DNA of 60,695 nt from Yanghanlia caeni (GCA_030733815.1 JAUZQE010000019.1:1-60695), one strand, 5' to 3'; counted from the stretch's first letter, positions 7,931 to 18,803 are shown. The notes: a model not told the origin generated them from the letters alone. A program made the numbers and translations.

Positions 7931-9289
7931 CTATTGCTGGTGACGCTTCTCGATCACGAGCTCGACACGGCGGTTGCGGGCGCGGCCATCGGGAGTATGG
8001 TTGTCTGCAATGGGGCGCGTGTCGGCGTACCCCACGGCCTTGAGTCGTGTGCGATCGATACCGTTGGCCTGCAGGTAACGCACCACGCTGCCCGCACGGG
8101 CGCTTGAAAGCTCCCAGTTCGAGGGAAAGCGTACGTTGCGACGTACCGGAACCGAGTCGGTATGCCCCTCGACCGTAATCTCGTAATTGTTGCGGGCCAG
8201 TACCTTGACGATGTTGCGAAGCACGGCCAGGCCCGAACGGCTCAAATCAGCCTGGCTGGTATCGAACAGGATCTCGCTGTTCACGCGAAAGCTTACGGTG
8301 CGTTCACTGACGATGACTTCCACGTCGCCGCCCAGTTCGCCCAGCTGCAGATCGGCGGCCAGAAGTTCGCCTTCCGACACAGGGTCGTCTTCCTCGGTTG
8401 GGGCCGGCGCGGCTGCCGGGGCAGGGGTGGCATCGGTGACATCTTCTTCTACTGACGGCGTGCTGGCGGCCATGAGCCACTCGGGGCGCGGTGGCCCGAT
8501 GAACGATGCGGCGAGGTCGGCGGCGCTGAAGCCCGGGTAGAGTGTGTCGGTTGATCGCCCTGTCGATTCGGGCTCAGGTGCAGGAACATGGCTGCCCAAA
8601 TGAACCAGGGCGTCGCGCGGAAGCGGCCCGACGTCGGCAGGGTGGGCCGGCCGGCCCATGTCTGCCAGGGCGGGTTCGTGAGCCGCGGACGGCGTTGCGG
8701 CGCCATCGCCGCTCTGCACGACCGGCGCGTCGCCCTTGCCGGGTAAAAGGCCGGCACCGCCGGGCAGAAGACCGTCGCCTTCGTGGTCGGCTGCGGGCGG
8801 AGCGGCAGCGGTGTCATCGGGTTCGATTGGCACGTCGCTGTCGGGAGCCGGCGCTGTGGCTGTAGCAGGAACACTGCTCGTGATCGGTTCAGGGTCGGCG
8901 AAGACCGCTGTGGTGACGGGAGCATCGGCGTCTGCCTGCGGCGTGTCCGTTCCAGTTTCCGTTCCAGGTTCCGTTTCGACTACCGGCGTGACCACCGCAG
9001 TGCGAAATGAGTCGAGCACCGCACCGGCACGTTCGCCAAACGTGCCTGAGAACGCCAGCATGACGATCATGACGACCAGCAGGAGCGTCATCATGTCGAG
9101 GTAGGTCAGGAACCAGCCTTCCTCCTGCTCGGCCTGAGCGGGCTGATCCAGCCCCCATCGTGCCAGGGTATCGGGGCTCTTGCTGAGCTGACGCAGGTGC
9201 GTACGGGCCTGCTGCAGCTCGGTTTCGAGCTCATGCATGCGCCGCGCTACGGCGCGCGACGGATGCAGCTCGCCCAGCGAGCCTTTCAT
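7931..9289 (-). CDS. MotB-like / OmpA-domain protein with long acidic linker
   Basis: A 452-residue inner-membrane protein. After ~58 cytoplasmic residues comes one membrane helix (about 60-82) beginning WFLTYLDMMTLLLVV; Asp65 fits the proton-carrying Asp of MotB (YADFMT). Residues ~95-320 are rich in Pro, Ala, Glu, Asp and Thr and probably disordered. Residues ~340-450 are an OmpA-type peptidoglycan-binding domain (VEGHTDSVPVRR, NRRVELVIEKR). The start overlaps the stop of the MotA-like gene by four bases. No flagellar or chemotaxis gene is near. The linker is far longer than in MotB, so its role may be something other than flagellar rotation. Confidence 0.8.
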   Translation of the reverse strand: MKGSLGELHPSRAVARRMHELETELQQARTHLRQLSKSPDTLARWGLDQPAQAEQEEGWFLTYLDMMTLLLVVMIVMLAFSGTFGERAGAVLDSFRTAVVTPVVETEPGTETGTDTPQADADAPVTTAVFADPEPITSSVPATATAPAPDSDVPIEPDDTAAAPPAADHEGDGLLPGGAGLLPGKGDAPVVQSGDGAATPSAAHEPALADMGRPAHPADVGPLPRDALVHLGSHVPAPEPESTGRSTDTLYPGFSAADLAASFIGPPRPEWLMAASTPSVEEDVTDATPAPAAAPAPTEEDDPVSEGELLAADLQLGELGGDVEVIVSERTVSFRVNSEILFDTSQADLSRSGLAVLRNIVKVLARNNYEITVEGHTDSVPVRRNVRFPSNWELSSARAGSVVRYLQANGIDRTRLKAVGYADTRPIADNHTPDGRARNRRVELVIEKRHQQ

Positions 9290-10227
9290 TGCCCGGCTCC
9301 GCCGCCTGTACCCGTGGGGTTGTGCGGGCCGGCGCCGGTGCTGCCTGCCGCAGCCGTTGCACCGGTGCGGCCGCTACGCCGTGCAGCGCGCCGGGCGGCA
9401 CGGGCGGCTGCCGCGCGCTGCTTTTTGATGGCGGCCTTGGCGGCTTTGGTTGCGCTGTGATCGATGATTTCGTCTTGCACTTCGGCCACGAATGAATTCA
9501 GGGTCTCGCGCAGCAGCGACGGGCTGCGCTTCTGGCTCATCATTGAAATGCCCTGCAGGATGGTGTTCATGAGCACCAGGCGTTGCTCGGTGCGCCGCTC
9601 GAGCTTGACCGCAACGGGCTTGAAGACCAGGTTGGCCAGCAGCACGCCGTAGAAGGTGGTCATGAGTGCCAGGGCCATCTGACGGCCAATGGCGGTCATA
9701 TCGCCGTCGCCCAGCAGGAACAGAAGATTCACCAGGCCCACCAGGGTGCCCAGCATGCCGAAGGCGGGTGCAAAGCCGGCCATGACCCGAAACAACTGGG
9801 CTTCGGCATGTTCGCGCGCCTTCATGCGGGCAATGCGCCATTGCAGGAGATCGAGAATGTCCTGCTCGGGAACGTTGTCGATGACAAGCTGTACGCCGTT
9901 GCGCAGAAACGGGTTCGAGACGCGCTGCAGGGTCTCTTCGACGGCGCGGATATCACCCTGCATCCAGATGCGCGAGATTTCAACGAGGTCTTCTAGGTCT
10001 TTTTCGATGTACAGGCGCTCGTTGCGTACGATGGCCCGGATCAGGCCGAAGACGCGCACCACTTCGCGCAGCGGGTACGCGATGAAGGTGGCTGCGGCCG
10101 TACCCACCAGAACGATGCCCAGCCCCGGCAGATCGATGAACAGAAGGGGGTCTTCGGCCGAGAAGAACAGAACGATGGCCAGCAAGCCGATGCTGGCGAC
10201 GATGCCGATGAGCGTGGATGGATTCAT
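9286..10227 (-). CDS. MotA-like proton-channel subunit with basic C-terminal tail
   Basis: A 313-residue membrane protein with four predicted helices: about residues 5-22, 30-50, 150-172 and 185-207. The segments FGMLGTLVGLVNLL and TTFYGVLLANLVF match the MotA/PomA type rather than ExbB/TolQ. With the downstream MotB-like partner it should form a proton- (or sodium-) driven stator anchored to peptidoglycan. The last ~65 residues are an unusual Lys/Arg/Ala-rich then Gly/Thr-rich tail. I chose the ATG at 10227 (MNPSTLIGIV); a TTG at 10260 in the same frame has no better ribosome-binding site. Confidence 0.8.
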   Translation of the reverse strand: MNPSTLIGIVASIGLLAIVLFFSAEDPLLFIDLPGLGIVLVGTAAATFIAYPLREVVRVFGLIRAIVRNERLYIEKDLEDLVEISRIWMQGDIRAVEETLQRVSNPFLRNGVQLVIDNVPEQDILDLLQWRIARMKAREHAEAQLFRVMAGFAPAFGMLGTLVGLVNLLFLLGDGDMTAIGRQMALALMTTFYGVLLANLVFKPVAVKLERRTEQRLVLMNTILQGISMMSQKRSPSLLRETLNSFVAEVQDEIIDHSATKAAKAAIKKQRAAAARAARRAARRSGRTGATAAAGSTGAGPHNPTGTGGGAGQ

Positions 10228-10263
10228 GGTGGCATTGTCGGTCAGATTGCGCTCAGGCAATGC

Positions 10264-10292
10264 AAAAAAATAGGGCGCCTAAGCACCCTATT
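10264..10292 (-). terminator. terminator after rpsT
   Basis: On the minus strand AATAGGG / CCCTATT pair around a 10-base loop, followed by TTTTTTGC. It separates rpsT from the stator pair. Confidence 0.75.
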
Positions 10293-10345
10293 CTTTTCCC
10301 GCAGCAAGGGCTGCGGCTTTTGCCGATCAGACACTCACACGAGTG

Positions 10346-10609
10346 TTAGCCGATCGCCTTGATGGCGGCGGCCAGGCGGCTCTTGTGACGAGCAGCCTTG
10401 TTCTTGTGAATGATGTTTTTGTCGGCAACGCGGTCGATAACGCTGGTGGTCTTGCGGAACACTTCGTTGGCGGCAGCCTGGTCGCCGGCGGCAATGGCCT
10501 GACGCACGCGCTTGATGGACGTGCGCATCATCGAGCGAAGGCTGGCGTTGTGCTTGTTGCGTGCCACCGATTGGCGGGCGCGCTTGCGGGCTTGGGCGGT
10601 ATTGGCCAT
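10346..10609 (-). CDS. rpsT: 30S ribosomal protein S20
   Basis: An 87-residue basic protein matching S20 over its full length, from [13 protein letters not shown] to [16 protein letters not shown]. It binds 16S rRNA and is needed for 30S assembly. Length agrees with the usual 86-88 residues. It is monocistronic by appearance, with a terminator at 10264-10292 and murJ ending 58 bases upstream on the same strand. Confidence 0.97.
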   Translation of the reverse strand: MANTAQARKRARQSVARNKHNASLRSMMRTSIKRVRQAIAAGDQAAANEVFRKTTSVIDRVADKNIIHKNKAARHKSRLAAAIKAIG

Positions 10610-10667
10610 GATATTGCGTGTGCTTTAAGTGTAAGTTGGTCTAACTGGCAAAGACAGGCATTCTATA

Positions 10668-12224
10668 TTACCTGGCCCGCCGTGTAAAGTCGGCGGGCCG
10701 AAACCCGCATAGCGCGAGGGTCAGGAAATAGATGGTGACCGCTGCGGCCAGCAGGGCCGCCAGCCACAGCACGCGCATGCCGGGCTGGGTACCCAGCGCC
10801 ACCCAGTCGAAATATCGGCTCGCAGCCACCAGCAGGCCGGCCAGCACGATTTGCGCCGGCAGCGCCCGGGCGGCGAATGTGCGCCAGCCCGCTGCCGGGC
10901 GGTAAATGCCGCGCCGCTTGAGCGTGCTGCCCAGCAGCAGGGCGTTTAGCGTCGCACCCAAGCCGATCGACAGCGCAAGCCCCGCATGAGCCAGCAGGGG
11001 CACCAAGGCCACATTCAGCAATTGGGTCGCCACCAGACTGACTGCCGCGATCTTCACGGGCGTGCGAATGTCCTGGCGGGCATAGAAGGCAGGCGCCAGA
11101 ATCTTGATGGCCAGCAGGCCAATGAGCCCGACCGCATAGGCCATGACAGCCACACGGGTCTGCGCGACATCGTGATCGCCGAAGGCGCCATAGTGAAACA
11201 GGGTGGCAACCAGAGCGTCGGAACATAGGGCCAGGCCGATGGCGGCGGGCAGACCCAGCAGCAGGATGAGCCGCAGACCCCAGTCGAGCAGGGCGTTGTA
11301 GCCGGCTTGGTCATCCTGGGCATACGCGCGCGAGAGGCTGGGCAGCAGTACGGTGCCCAGCGCCACGCCCAGCAGCGCGGTGGGAAACTCCATGAGCCGG
11401 TCGGCGAACGACAGCCACGTGACGCTGCCCGGCGTGAGCCAGGTGGCAATGTTGGTATTGATGAGCAGCGAAATCTGTGCGACCGAGACGCCCAGAATGG
11501 CCGGCAGCATCTGTCGAAGAATGCGCCGCACGATCGGGTCGTTGCGGCTTGCAGAAATGCTTGCGTTCAGGCGCGGCAGCAGCCCCAGGCGCGCAAGCGC
11601 GGCCCATTGCACCGCCAGCTGCAGGATGCCTCCGGCCATGACCCCCACGGCGAGCGCGTAGATCGGTACGTCGAACCAGGCCACCAGAAACAGGCAGGCG
11701 GCAATCATGCTGAGGTTCAGCAGAATCGGTGTGACGGCGGGAATGGCGAAGCGGCTCCATGTGTTGAGCACGCCCGAGGCGAACGCAACCAGCGACATGC
11801 ACACGATGTAGGGAAACATCATGCGCGTCATCCAGACGGCGGCTTCAAATTCGGTCTGACGCTCGGCGGCGCGCAAGCCGCTGGCCATCAGCGTGACGAC
11901 CCATGGCGCACCAAGAATGCCCGCAATGGTAACGAGCATCACCGCCAGGGTGAGCAGCAGCGCGACCCTGTCGAGCAGGGTGCGCACTGCGTGCGTATCG
12001 GCGGTGCTGCGCAGCTCGCCGAGTATGGGAACGAAAGCCTGCGAGAACGCCCCTTCGGCAAAGAGGCGCCGCAGCAGGTTGGGGATGCGGAAGGCGACCC
12101 AGAACGCGTCGGTGAGCGGGCCGGCCCCGAAGGCTCGGGCGATCAGAACATCGCGTATGAGCCCCGTGATGCGCGAAAGCAGCGTAAAGCTGCTGACGGT
12201 GGCAGCAGACCGCAGGAGCCCCAT
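10668..12224 (-). CDS. murJ: lipid II flippase MurJ
   Basis: A 518-residue inner-membrane protein with about 14 helices that flips lipid II across the membrane for peptidoglycan synthesis. The N-terminus LLSRITGLIRDVLIARAFG and the segment RIPNLLRRLFAEGAFSQAFVP (split near residues 47-67) are characteristic of the MurJ/MviN family. The ATG at 12224 has CAGGAG four bases upstream... the SDR gene ends nine bases before it, so the two may be co-transcribed. rpsT lies downstream on the same strand, an arrangement seen in other betaproteobacteria. Confidence 0.94.
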   Translation of the reverse strand: MGLLRSAATVSSFTLLSRITGLIRDVLIARAFGAGPLTDAFWVAFRIPNLLRRLFAEGAFSQAFVPILGELRSTADTHAVRTLLDRVALLLTLAVMLVTIAGILGAPWVVTLMASGLRAAERQTEFEAAVWMTRMMFPYIVCMSLVAFASGVLNTWSRFAIPAVTPILLNLSMIAACLFLVAWFDVPIYALAVGVMAGGILQLAVQWAALARLGLLPRLNASISASRNDPIVRRILRQMLPAILGVSVAQISLLINTNIATWLTPGSVTWLSFADRLMEFPTALLGVALGTVLLPSLSRAYAQDDQAGYNALLDWGLRLILLLGLPAAIGLALCSDALVATLFHYGAFGDHDVAQTRVAVMAYAVGLIGLLAIKILAPAFYARQDIRTPVKIAAVSLVATQLLNVALVPLLAHAGLALSIGLGATLNALLLGSTLKRRGIYRPAAGWRTFAARALPAQIVLAGLLVAASRYFDWVALGTQPGMRVLWLAALLAAAVTIYFLTLALCGFRPADFTRRAR

Positions 12225-12233
12225 GACCCGTGC

Positions 12234-12992
12234 TTACTTCGGCGCCATGCGGATGGCGCCGTCGAGACGGATGGTTTCACCATTGAGCATGTCGTTGGTG
12301 ATGATACTGTGCACGAGCTTGGCGTAGTCGTCGGGCGTACCCAGACGCGAGGGGAAGGGAACGGCGGCGGCCAGCGACTCCTGCACTTCTTTGGGCATGC
12401 CGAACATCATGGGGGTGCCGAAGATACCCGGAGCGATAGTCATGCAGCGAATGCCGGTCTGCGCGAGGTCGCGCGCGATCGGCAGGGTCATGCCCACCAC
12501 GCCGCCCTTGGAGGCGGAGTAGGCGGCCTGACCGATCTGGCCGTCGTAGGCGGCAACCGAAGCGGTGTTGATGAGCACGCCACGCTCGCCGGTGGGCTCA
12601 GGGGTGTTCTCGCTCATGGCGGCGGCGGCCAGACGGATCATGTTGAAGGAACCGACCAGGTTGACGTTGATCACCTTCTGGAAGATGCTCAGGTCGTGGG
12701 GGCCCTTGCGATTGACCGTACGTGCGGCTGGGGCGATGCCGGCACAGTTCACCAGGCCGAACAGGGGGCCCAGCTTGAGCGCGGCGTCGACTGCCGCCTG
12801 ACCGTCGGCTTCCTGCGTGACGTCGCAGTGCACAAACACCTGACCCAGTTCCTGGGCAAGTGCCTGACCGGCTTCGTCCTGCACGTCGGCAATGACGACC
12901 TTGCCGCCGTTGGCCACAAGCATGCGCACGGTGCCCGCTCCAAGGCCCGATGCGCCGCCGGTGACGATGAACACTTTATCCTTGATTTCCAT
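12234..12992 (-). CDS. SDR family NAD-dependent 3-hydroxyacyl-CoA dehydrogenase-like protein
   Basis: A 252-residue classical SDR similar to type II 3-hydroxyacyl-CoA dehydrogenase (HSD17B10 group), which oxidises 3-hydroxy(-2-methyl)acyl-CoA with [11 protein letters not shown] (12-19) is the cofactor motif, an acidic Asp after the second beta strand (VVIADVQD) favours NAD, NCAGIAP marks strand 4, and YSASK is the catalytic pair. [13 protein letters not shown] is the variable substrate loop. The ATG at 12992 fits the family N-terminus ([13 protein letters not shown]). It reads toward murJ with a nine-base gap. The exact substrate is inferred. Confidence 0.85.
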   Translation of the reverse strand: MEIKDKVFIVTGGASGLGAGTVRMLVANGGKVVIADVQDEAGQALAQELGQVFVHCDVTQEADGQAAVDAALKLGPLFGLVNCAGIAPAARTVNRKGPHDLSIFQKVINVNLVGSFNMIRLAAAAMSENTPEPTGERGVLINTASVAAYDGQIGQAAYSASKGGVVGMTLPIARDLAQTGIRCMTIAPGIFGTPMMFGMPKEVQESLAAAVPFPSRLGTPDDYAKLVHSIITNDMLNGETIRLDGAIRMAPK

Positions 12993-13041
12993 TGCTACTC
13001 TCTTTCTACTTGATGGAATGCGCGTGTCGCGCCTGCTCGCC

Positions 13042-14565
<1,524 letters not shown>

Positions 14566-14569
<4 letters not shown>

Positions 14570-14799
14570 GGCTGCGTGGTGCTGCCTGCGCCGGCGCTGT
14601 CGGATTCGGTCGCTGCCGCGGGCGCGGCCTCGGTCGCGTTCAGTTCGCGTGCCTCGCTTTCGAGCATGATGGGTACGCCATCGCGAATGGGGAAGGCGAG
14701 CCGGTCGGCGCGGCAGATCAGTTCCTTCTGCCGCCTGTCGTGCCGCAGCGGACTCTTGCAAAGTGGACAGACGAGGATATCTAGCAGTCGCGATTCCAT
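14566..14799 (-). CDS. Trm112 / UPF0434 family small protein
   Basis: A 77-residue protein with the conserved N-terminus [14 protein letters not shown] and the IRDGVPIML motif (residues ~38-46). Only one cysteine pair (CPLC) plus Cys29 is present. Family members such as E. coli YcaR sit between lpxK and kdsB, exactly as here. The molecular role in bacteria is not established; eukaryotic Trm112 is a methyltransferase activator. The C-terminal ~25 residues are Ala/Thr-rich and variable. Confidence 0.9.
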
Positions 14800-14836
14800 G
14801 GGGGATCCTGGGGAGCCGTCGGCTCGGTCAAAACAT

Positions 14837-15913
14837 TCAGTTTAATGGCTCCGCAAGCTCTGTTGTGTGCTTGCGCTGCGAAATGGCTCGCAGCAGCTCG
14901 TTCACGAGGTCGATCCAGGAGGGATCGGAGAACTCGGGGGCGGGGTGCACACAGTGGAGCCGGTGATCGCCGAAGCGGCGGCACTTGACGGCGTCTTTGG
15001 GCGTAATCAGTATGCATTCGGCCGTGAGGGTGCGAAACGGTGAATCGCGGTAATCGTAGTGGTCGGGCAGGGCGACCGTGTGCAGCGCTGTCAGCCCGTG
15101 CTGGCGCAGCATGCCGAAGAAGCGTTCGGGACGCCCGATGGCGGCTACCGCCGCACACGAATCGTGCCCGGGCCGCGCGATCCAGTCGGCCCAGTCGAGT
15201 CGTTCCCCACTTGCCAGGTGTTCGACGGTGGCGGGGGCGAGGCGCATATCGACCACGTGCGCCGGGCCCGGCGGAATAACCGGTGGGGCTTCTCCCGGCA
15301 GCAGATTGTTGATGATGAAGTCGGCCGAATTCAGGCGTTCGGGTGGTTCGCGCAAGGGCCCGGCAGGCAGCATCCTGCCGTTGCCGATGCCGCGCGCATC
15401 CTGAACGATGATCTCCATGTCGCGCCCCAGCGCCAGGTGCTGCAACCCGTCATCGCTGACCACGACGTCGATCTTGGGGTAATGTCGGCGCAGCCGCCGG
15501 ATGGCCGCAGCGCGGTCGGGATGCACGGCGACGGGTGCACCGGTCTGCGCGGCAATCAGGGCCGGCTCGTCGCCGAACAGCGCCGGTTCAAGGGCGCCGC
15601 GGCCCACACGCGGCTTTTCACCCGGCCGGCTGCCGTAACCGCGGCTGATCACGCCGGGGTTCCAGCCGCGCGCCTGCAGCGCTTGCACCAGGGCGATCGT
15701 GACCGGGGTCTTGCCGGTGCCACCGATGTAGATGTTGCCCACCACCACGACCGGGATGGTTTCGTGGTGCACGCGTTGCGGATTGCGCAGAAAGCCGGCT
15801 TCCCGGTTTGTGATGATGATTTCGTACAGCCGGGAAAACGGCCACAGGGCGGTGCTGAGCAGCCCGCGCCGCTGCCAAGCAGCGTGCAGGGCGCGTTCAA
15901 TACGCGCTCTCAT
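14837..15913 (-). CDS. lpxK: tetraacyldisaccharide 4'-kinase
   Basis: A 358-residue membrane-associated kinase that phosphorylates the lipid A disaccharide at the 4' position. The Walker A motif [12 protein letters not shown] is at residues ~59-70, [16 protein letters not shown] is the catalytic/Walker B region (~149-164), and the N-terminal hydrophobic segment around the [20 protein letters not shown] stretch anchors it to the membrane. Its start overlaps the exbD stop by four bases (ATGA). Confidence 0.95.
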   Translation of the reverse strand: MRARIERALHAAWQRRGLLSTALWPFSRLYEIIITNREAGFLRNPQRVHHETIPVVVVGNIYIGGTGKTPVTIALVQALQARGWNPGVISRGYGSRPGEKPRVGRGALEPALFGDEPALIAAQTGAPVAVHPDRAAAIRRLRRHYPKIDVVVSDDGLQHLALGRDMEIIVQDARGIGNGRMLPAGPLREPPERLNSADFIINNLLPGEAPPVIPPGPAHVVDMRLAPATVEHLASGERLDWADWIARPGHDSCAAVAAIGRPERFFGMLRQHGLTALHTVALPDHYDYRDSPFRTLTAECILITPKDAVKCRRFGDHRLHCVHPAPEFSDPSWIDLVNELLRAISQRKHTTELAEPLN

Positions 15914-16335
15914 GGTGCGCCCTCTGTTGCGAAGTGAACGCGTTCGATGCCGGCCAGCCGCGCGGCTTCCATCACGCGCACGACGGCGGCATGCGAAGCC
16001 TGGGCGTCTGCATCGATGACGAGCACGGGGCGGGCGGTATCGGCACCTGCGGGTGTTGCGGCCAATTGGGCGAGCGCGGCCGCTATATCTTGTGTGGTCG
16101 TGCCCGGCAGCAATTGCCCCTGTACGGCATACAGGCCATCGTGGCTGACCGCGATGTGCAGGGCGTCCGGGTCCTGGGCCTCGGCAGTGGCCCGGGGCAG
16201 GGTCAGGCGCAGCTGCTGGTAGCGATGAAACGAGGTCGTCGCTGCCAGAAAGATCAGAATCACAAGCAGCACGTCGATCAACGGGATCAGGTTGATCTCG
16301 ATCTGGTCGTCGGGCTGAGACTTGCGAAAATTCAT
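15910..16335 (-). CDS. exbD: ExbD/TolR family protein
   Basis: A 141-residue inner-membrane protein with a short cytoplasmic N-terminus, one helix (about 15-35) containing the proton-pathway Asp21 in LIPLIDVLLVILIF, and a periplasmic domain. It should work with the ExbB-like protein encoded just upstream (ATGA overlap). No tonB or tolA gene is near; this ExbBD pair is linked to lpxK instead, an arrangement known in many proteobacteria. What it energises is not known from the sequence. Confidence 0.88.
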   Translation of the reverse strand: MNFRKSQPDDQIEINLIPLIDVLLVILIFLAATTSFHRYQQLRLTLPRATAEAQDPDALHIAVSHDGLYAVQGQLLPGTTTQDIAAALAQLAATPAGADTARPVLVIDADAQASHAAVVRVMEAARLAGIERVHFATEGAP

Positions 16336-16940
16336 CGTGCGGCCCCGCGGTCGACCATGCGGCTCAGCGCGCCCGCTTCACGTTCCATGCGATGCAGAAA
16401 ATGATCGACGCGCGAACGGAAGTAACGGTGGAAGATGAGCGCCGGAATGGCGATGATGATGCCGAAGGCCGTGTTGTAGAGGGCGATGGAGATGCCGCGC
16501 GCCAGCTGCGCCGGGTCGCCTCCGGCAGGGGTGTACGAACCGAAAATTTCGATCATGCCCACGACAGTGCCGAACAGGCCCATGAGCGGTGCCACGACGG
16601 CGATGGTCGCAAGGGCGGGCAGGTAACGGTTAAGCTGATGCGCGACGTCCTTGCCCACGTCCTCCACCGCCGCGAGGCGTGTCTGGGCGTTTTCGTCACG
16701 GTTGACCAGCACTTCGGCCAGTACGCGGCCCAGCGGCGAGGAACCGGCGAGGCGCACCAGTGCTTCGGGTTCCTGATTCTGTTGGCGAACCAGTTCCAGT
16801 ACCTGGCTGGGTAGCCGTGAAGGCAGCACCCGTTGCGTGCGCAGCGACAGAAAGCGTTCAATGATGATGGCCAGGCCCAGCACCGATGTGGTGATGAGCA
16901 GCCATACCGGCCAGCCGGCAGCATGAATCAGGTCGAGCAT
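16332..16940 (-). CDS. exbB: ExbB/TolQ/MotA family proton-channel protein
   Basis: A 202-residue membrane protein with three helices: about residues 10-28, 110-135 and 150-175. The segment LPALATIAVVAPLMGLFGTVVGMIEIF (in two parts) is the conserved ExbB core with the TVxGM motif. I chose ATG at 16940 (MLDLIHAAGWP), the usual family N-terminus; an in-frame ATG at 16991 would add 17 atypical residues but does have a GAGG upstream. It forms the proton channel with the downstream ExbD. Confidence 0.87.
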   Translation of the reverse strand: MLDLIHAAGWPVWLLITTSVLGLAIIIERFLSLRTQRVLPSRLPSQVLELVRQQNQEPEALVRLAGSSPLGRVLAEVLVNRDENAQTRLAAVEDVGKDVAHQLNRYLPALATIAVVAPLMGLFGTVVGMIEIFGSYTPAGGDPAQLARGISIALYNTAFGIIIAIPALIFHRYFRSRVDHFLHRMEREAGALSRMVDRGAAR

Positions 16941-17088
16941 CTGGAATGGGTCCGGGAATCCGATGATGCTGCATTCTACAATCCGGGGCATGATCGGGGC
17001 AGCCTCGTGCGATCAGCGGTCGCGCCGGATCGGCCTGCGCAGCGGGCGGAAAATGGGGAAAATGGCGTAGATGCTGGCTTAGCGAAGG

Positions 17089-17111
17089 GTATCCACAGAA
17101 CCTGTGGATAA
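17089..17111. promoter_or_regulatory. inverted pair of DnaA-box-like sites
   Basis: GTATCCACA (17089-17097) and TGTGGATAA (17103-17111) are a near-consensus and a perfect DnaA box in opposite orientation. They form a 9-bp perfect palindrome around AAC. An AT-rich stretch (17170-17260) follows. The 16992-17318 gap holds no gene I can support; it carries the divergent promoters of exbB and xseA. DnaA binding is inferred from consensus only. Confidence 0.5.
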
Positions 17112-17318
17112 ATTTGTGGGCAATAGTCGTGGGAGCCGCATTTCTGCTGGCCTCGCGGTCGATTGGCCAATTTTCATTCAATTCGGTTTGAATAGAAAAA
17201 TCGTTTTATTTCAATGACTTGTAAGACTTTATTAAGGCAGTGGTTTATTTGATGCCCTGTCAGCCCCGATATTTCGTCATTTTGACGTGTCATCGTTAAC
17301 TGTGGACAGAACAGCCCC

Positions 17319-18683
17319 ATGACCTTTGCTTTTACGCCCCCGGCACCGTCTTCCGACCCATCTGAACCGATCTGGACGGTGTCCCAGCTCAACCGAAAGG
17401 TGGGGCAGCTGCTCGAGGCATCGTTTACCCGCGTCTGGCTGCGCGGCGAGATCTCGAATTTCACTGCGGCCGCATCCGGCCACTGGTACTTTTCCATCAA
17501 GGATGAACGGGCTGCCGTGCGCGCGGTGATGTTCAGGGGCAGGGCTCAGGCGGTGGGTTTTACACCGCGCGTGGGAGAACGCTTCGAGTTTCGCGTGACC
17601 GTGACGCTTTACGAGCCGCGTGGCGACTACCAAGTACAGGTGGAAAGCATGCGTCGGGCCGGGCAAGGTGATCTGCATGAGGCCTTTCTGCGTCTGAAGC
17701 AGAAGCTTGACGCCGAAGGCTTGTTTGACCCGGCGCGCAAACGCCCCATTCCTCGTCACCCGCGCCGCATAGGGGTGGTCACCTCACTGGCCGCAGCAGC
17801 GCTGCGCGATGTGCTCACGGCGATGGCGCGCCGGGCAGCGCACGTGCAGGTCATCGTGTATCCTGCGGCGGTGCAGGGGCCCGATGCACCGCCAGCCCTC
17901 ATTCAGGCGTTACAGACTGCGGCGCAACGCCGCGAGGTTGATACGCTGTTGCTGGTGCGTGGCGGAGGCAGCCTTGAAGATCTCTGGTGTTTCAACGATG
18001 AAGCCCTGGCGCGCGTCGTCGCCGCGAGCCCGATCCCCGTGATCAGCGGCGTCGGGCACGAAACCGATTTCACCATTGCCGACTTTGTGGCAGACCTGAG
18101 GGCACCGACGCCCACCGCGGCGGCCGAACTGGCGTGCATGCCCCGCGACGAATGCATGCGGTCGCTCGGCGCCGCACTGGAGGCGTTGACTGCCAGGCAG
18201 TTGCGGCTGATCGAGCGCGCGTCGCTTCGGCTGGATCGCGCCCGCGCGGGTCTGGTGTCGCCCCGGCAACGCCTGCAGCAGCAGCGCCAGCGGCTCGACG
18301 CCCTGTGCCTGCGGCTTGTTCGGGCAACGCAGCGACGCCTCGAGCGTTGCGTGGCACAGAGTGATCTTGCCCGAACCCGGCTGCAGCGCTGTCAGCCTCA
18401 GGTCGAAGCGCAGCGCAGGCATCTCGAGCAGTTGTCGAACGTCCTGGGGCGTGCGCTGCCCGAAATGCTGGCTCGGCGTCGCCACAGGCTGGCCGCCCTG
18501 ACGCAGACACTCGACGCCCTGGGGCCGCGCAGCGTGCTGGCTCGTGGTTACTCAATTACACGCGACGCTGACGGGAACATCGTAAAAAATGGGTTAGACT
18601 TAAATGCTGGAGAGACGCTGCAGATAGAATTCGCGCAGGGCAGCGCCCGGGCCAAGGTCATCACCGCGCACGGCCTGTTGTAG
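17319..18683 (+). CDS. xseA: exodeoxyribonuclease VII large subunit
   Basis: A 454-residue nuclease subunit degrading single-stranded DNA in repair. The N-terminal OB-fold includes the VWLRGEISNF motif (residues ~42-51) and HWYFSIKD (~59-66). The catalytic domain has GVVTSLAAAALRD near 153, LLLVRGGGSLEDLW near 210-223, and PVISGVGHETDFTIADFVADLRAPTPTAAAE near 235-265 (shown here as the core GHETDFT). A long coiled-coil follows. The C-terminus LARGYSITRDADG is typical. The small subunit xseB is not in the window. Confidence 0.96.
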   Translation: MTFAFTPPAPSSDPSEPIWTVSQLNRKVGQLLEASFTRVWLRGEISNFTAAASGHWYFSIKDERAAVRAVMFRGRAQAVGFTPRVGERFEFRVTVTLYEPRGDYQVQVESMRRAGQGDLHEAFLRLKQKLDAEGLFDPARKRPIPRHPRRIGVVTSLAAAALRDVLTAMARRAAHVQVIVYPAAVQGPDAPPALIQALQTAAQRREVDTLLLVRGGGSLEDLWCFNDEALARVVAASPIPVISGVGHETDFTIADFVADLRAPTPTAAAELACMPRDECMRSLGAALEALTARQLRLIERASLRLDRARAGLVSPRQRLQQQRQRLDALCLRLVRATQRRLERCVAQSDLARTRLQRCQPQVEAQRRHLEQLSNVLGRALPEMLARRRHRLAALTQTLDALGPRSVLARGYSITRDADGNIVKNGLDLNAGETLQIEFAQGSARAKVITAHGLL

Positions 18684-18803
18684 CGTTGTCGTCTTCGCTG
18701 TCTACGTCACGTAACGCAACAGGCTCCCGCGCACCCGCCGCGCGGCGCACCGCCTTGCCGACAGCGCATTCACGGTTTTCATCGCAAAAAAAGGGTAAAG
18801 AAC

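Noticed and set aside
9286-10227. Zorya-type anti-phage system (ZorA/ZorB)
   Set aside because: The MotA-like protein lacks the long ZorA coiled-coil tail, and no helicase or nuclease partner genes (ZorC-E) are present.
17300-17314. SOS box before xseA (CTGT...ACAG)
   Set aside because: The spacing is seven bases, not eight, and the core is not AT-rich.
16992-17318. Replication origin
   Set aside because: Only two DnaA-box-like sites are seen, with no dnaA, dnaN or gidA neighbours. A regulatory site is more likely.
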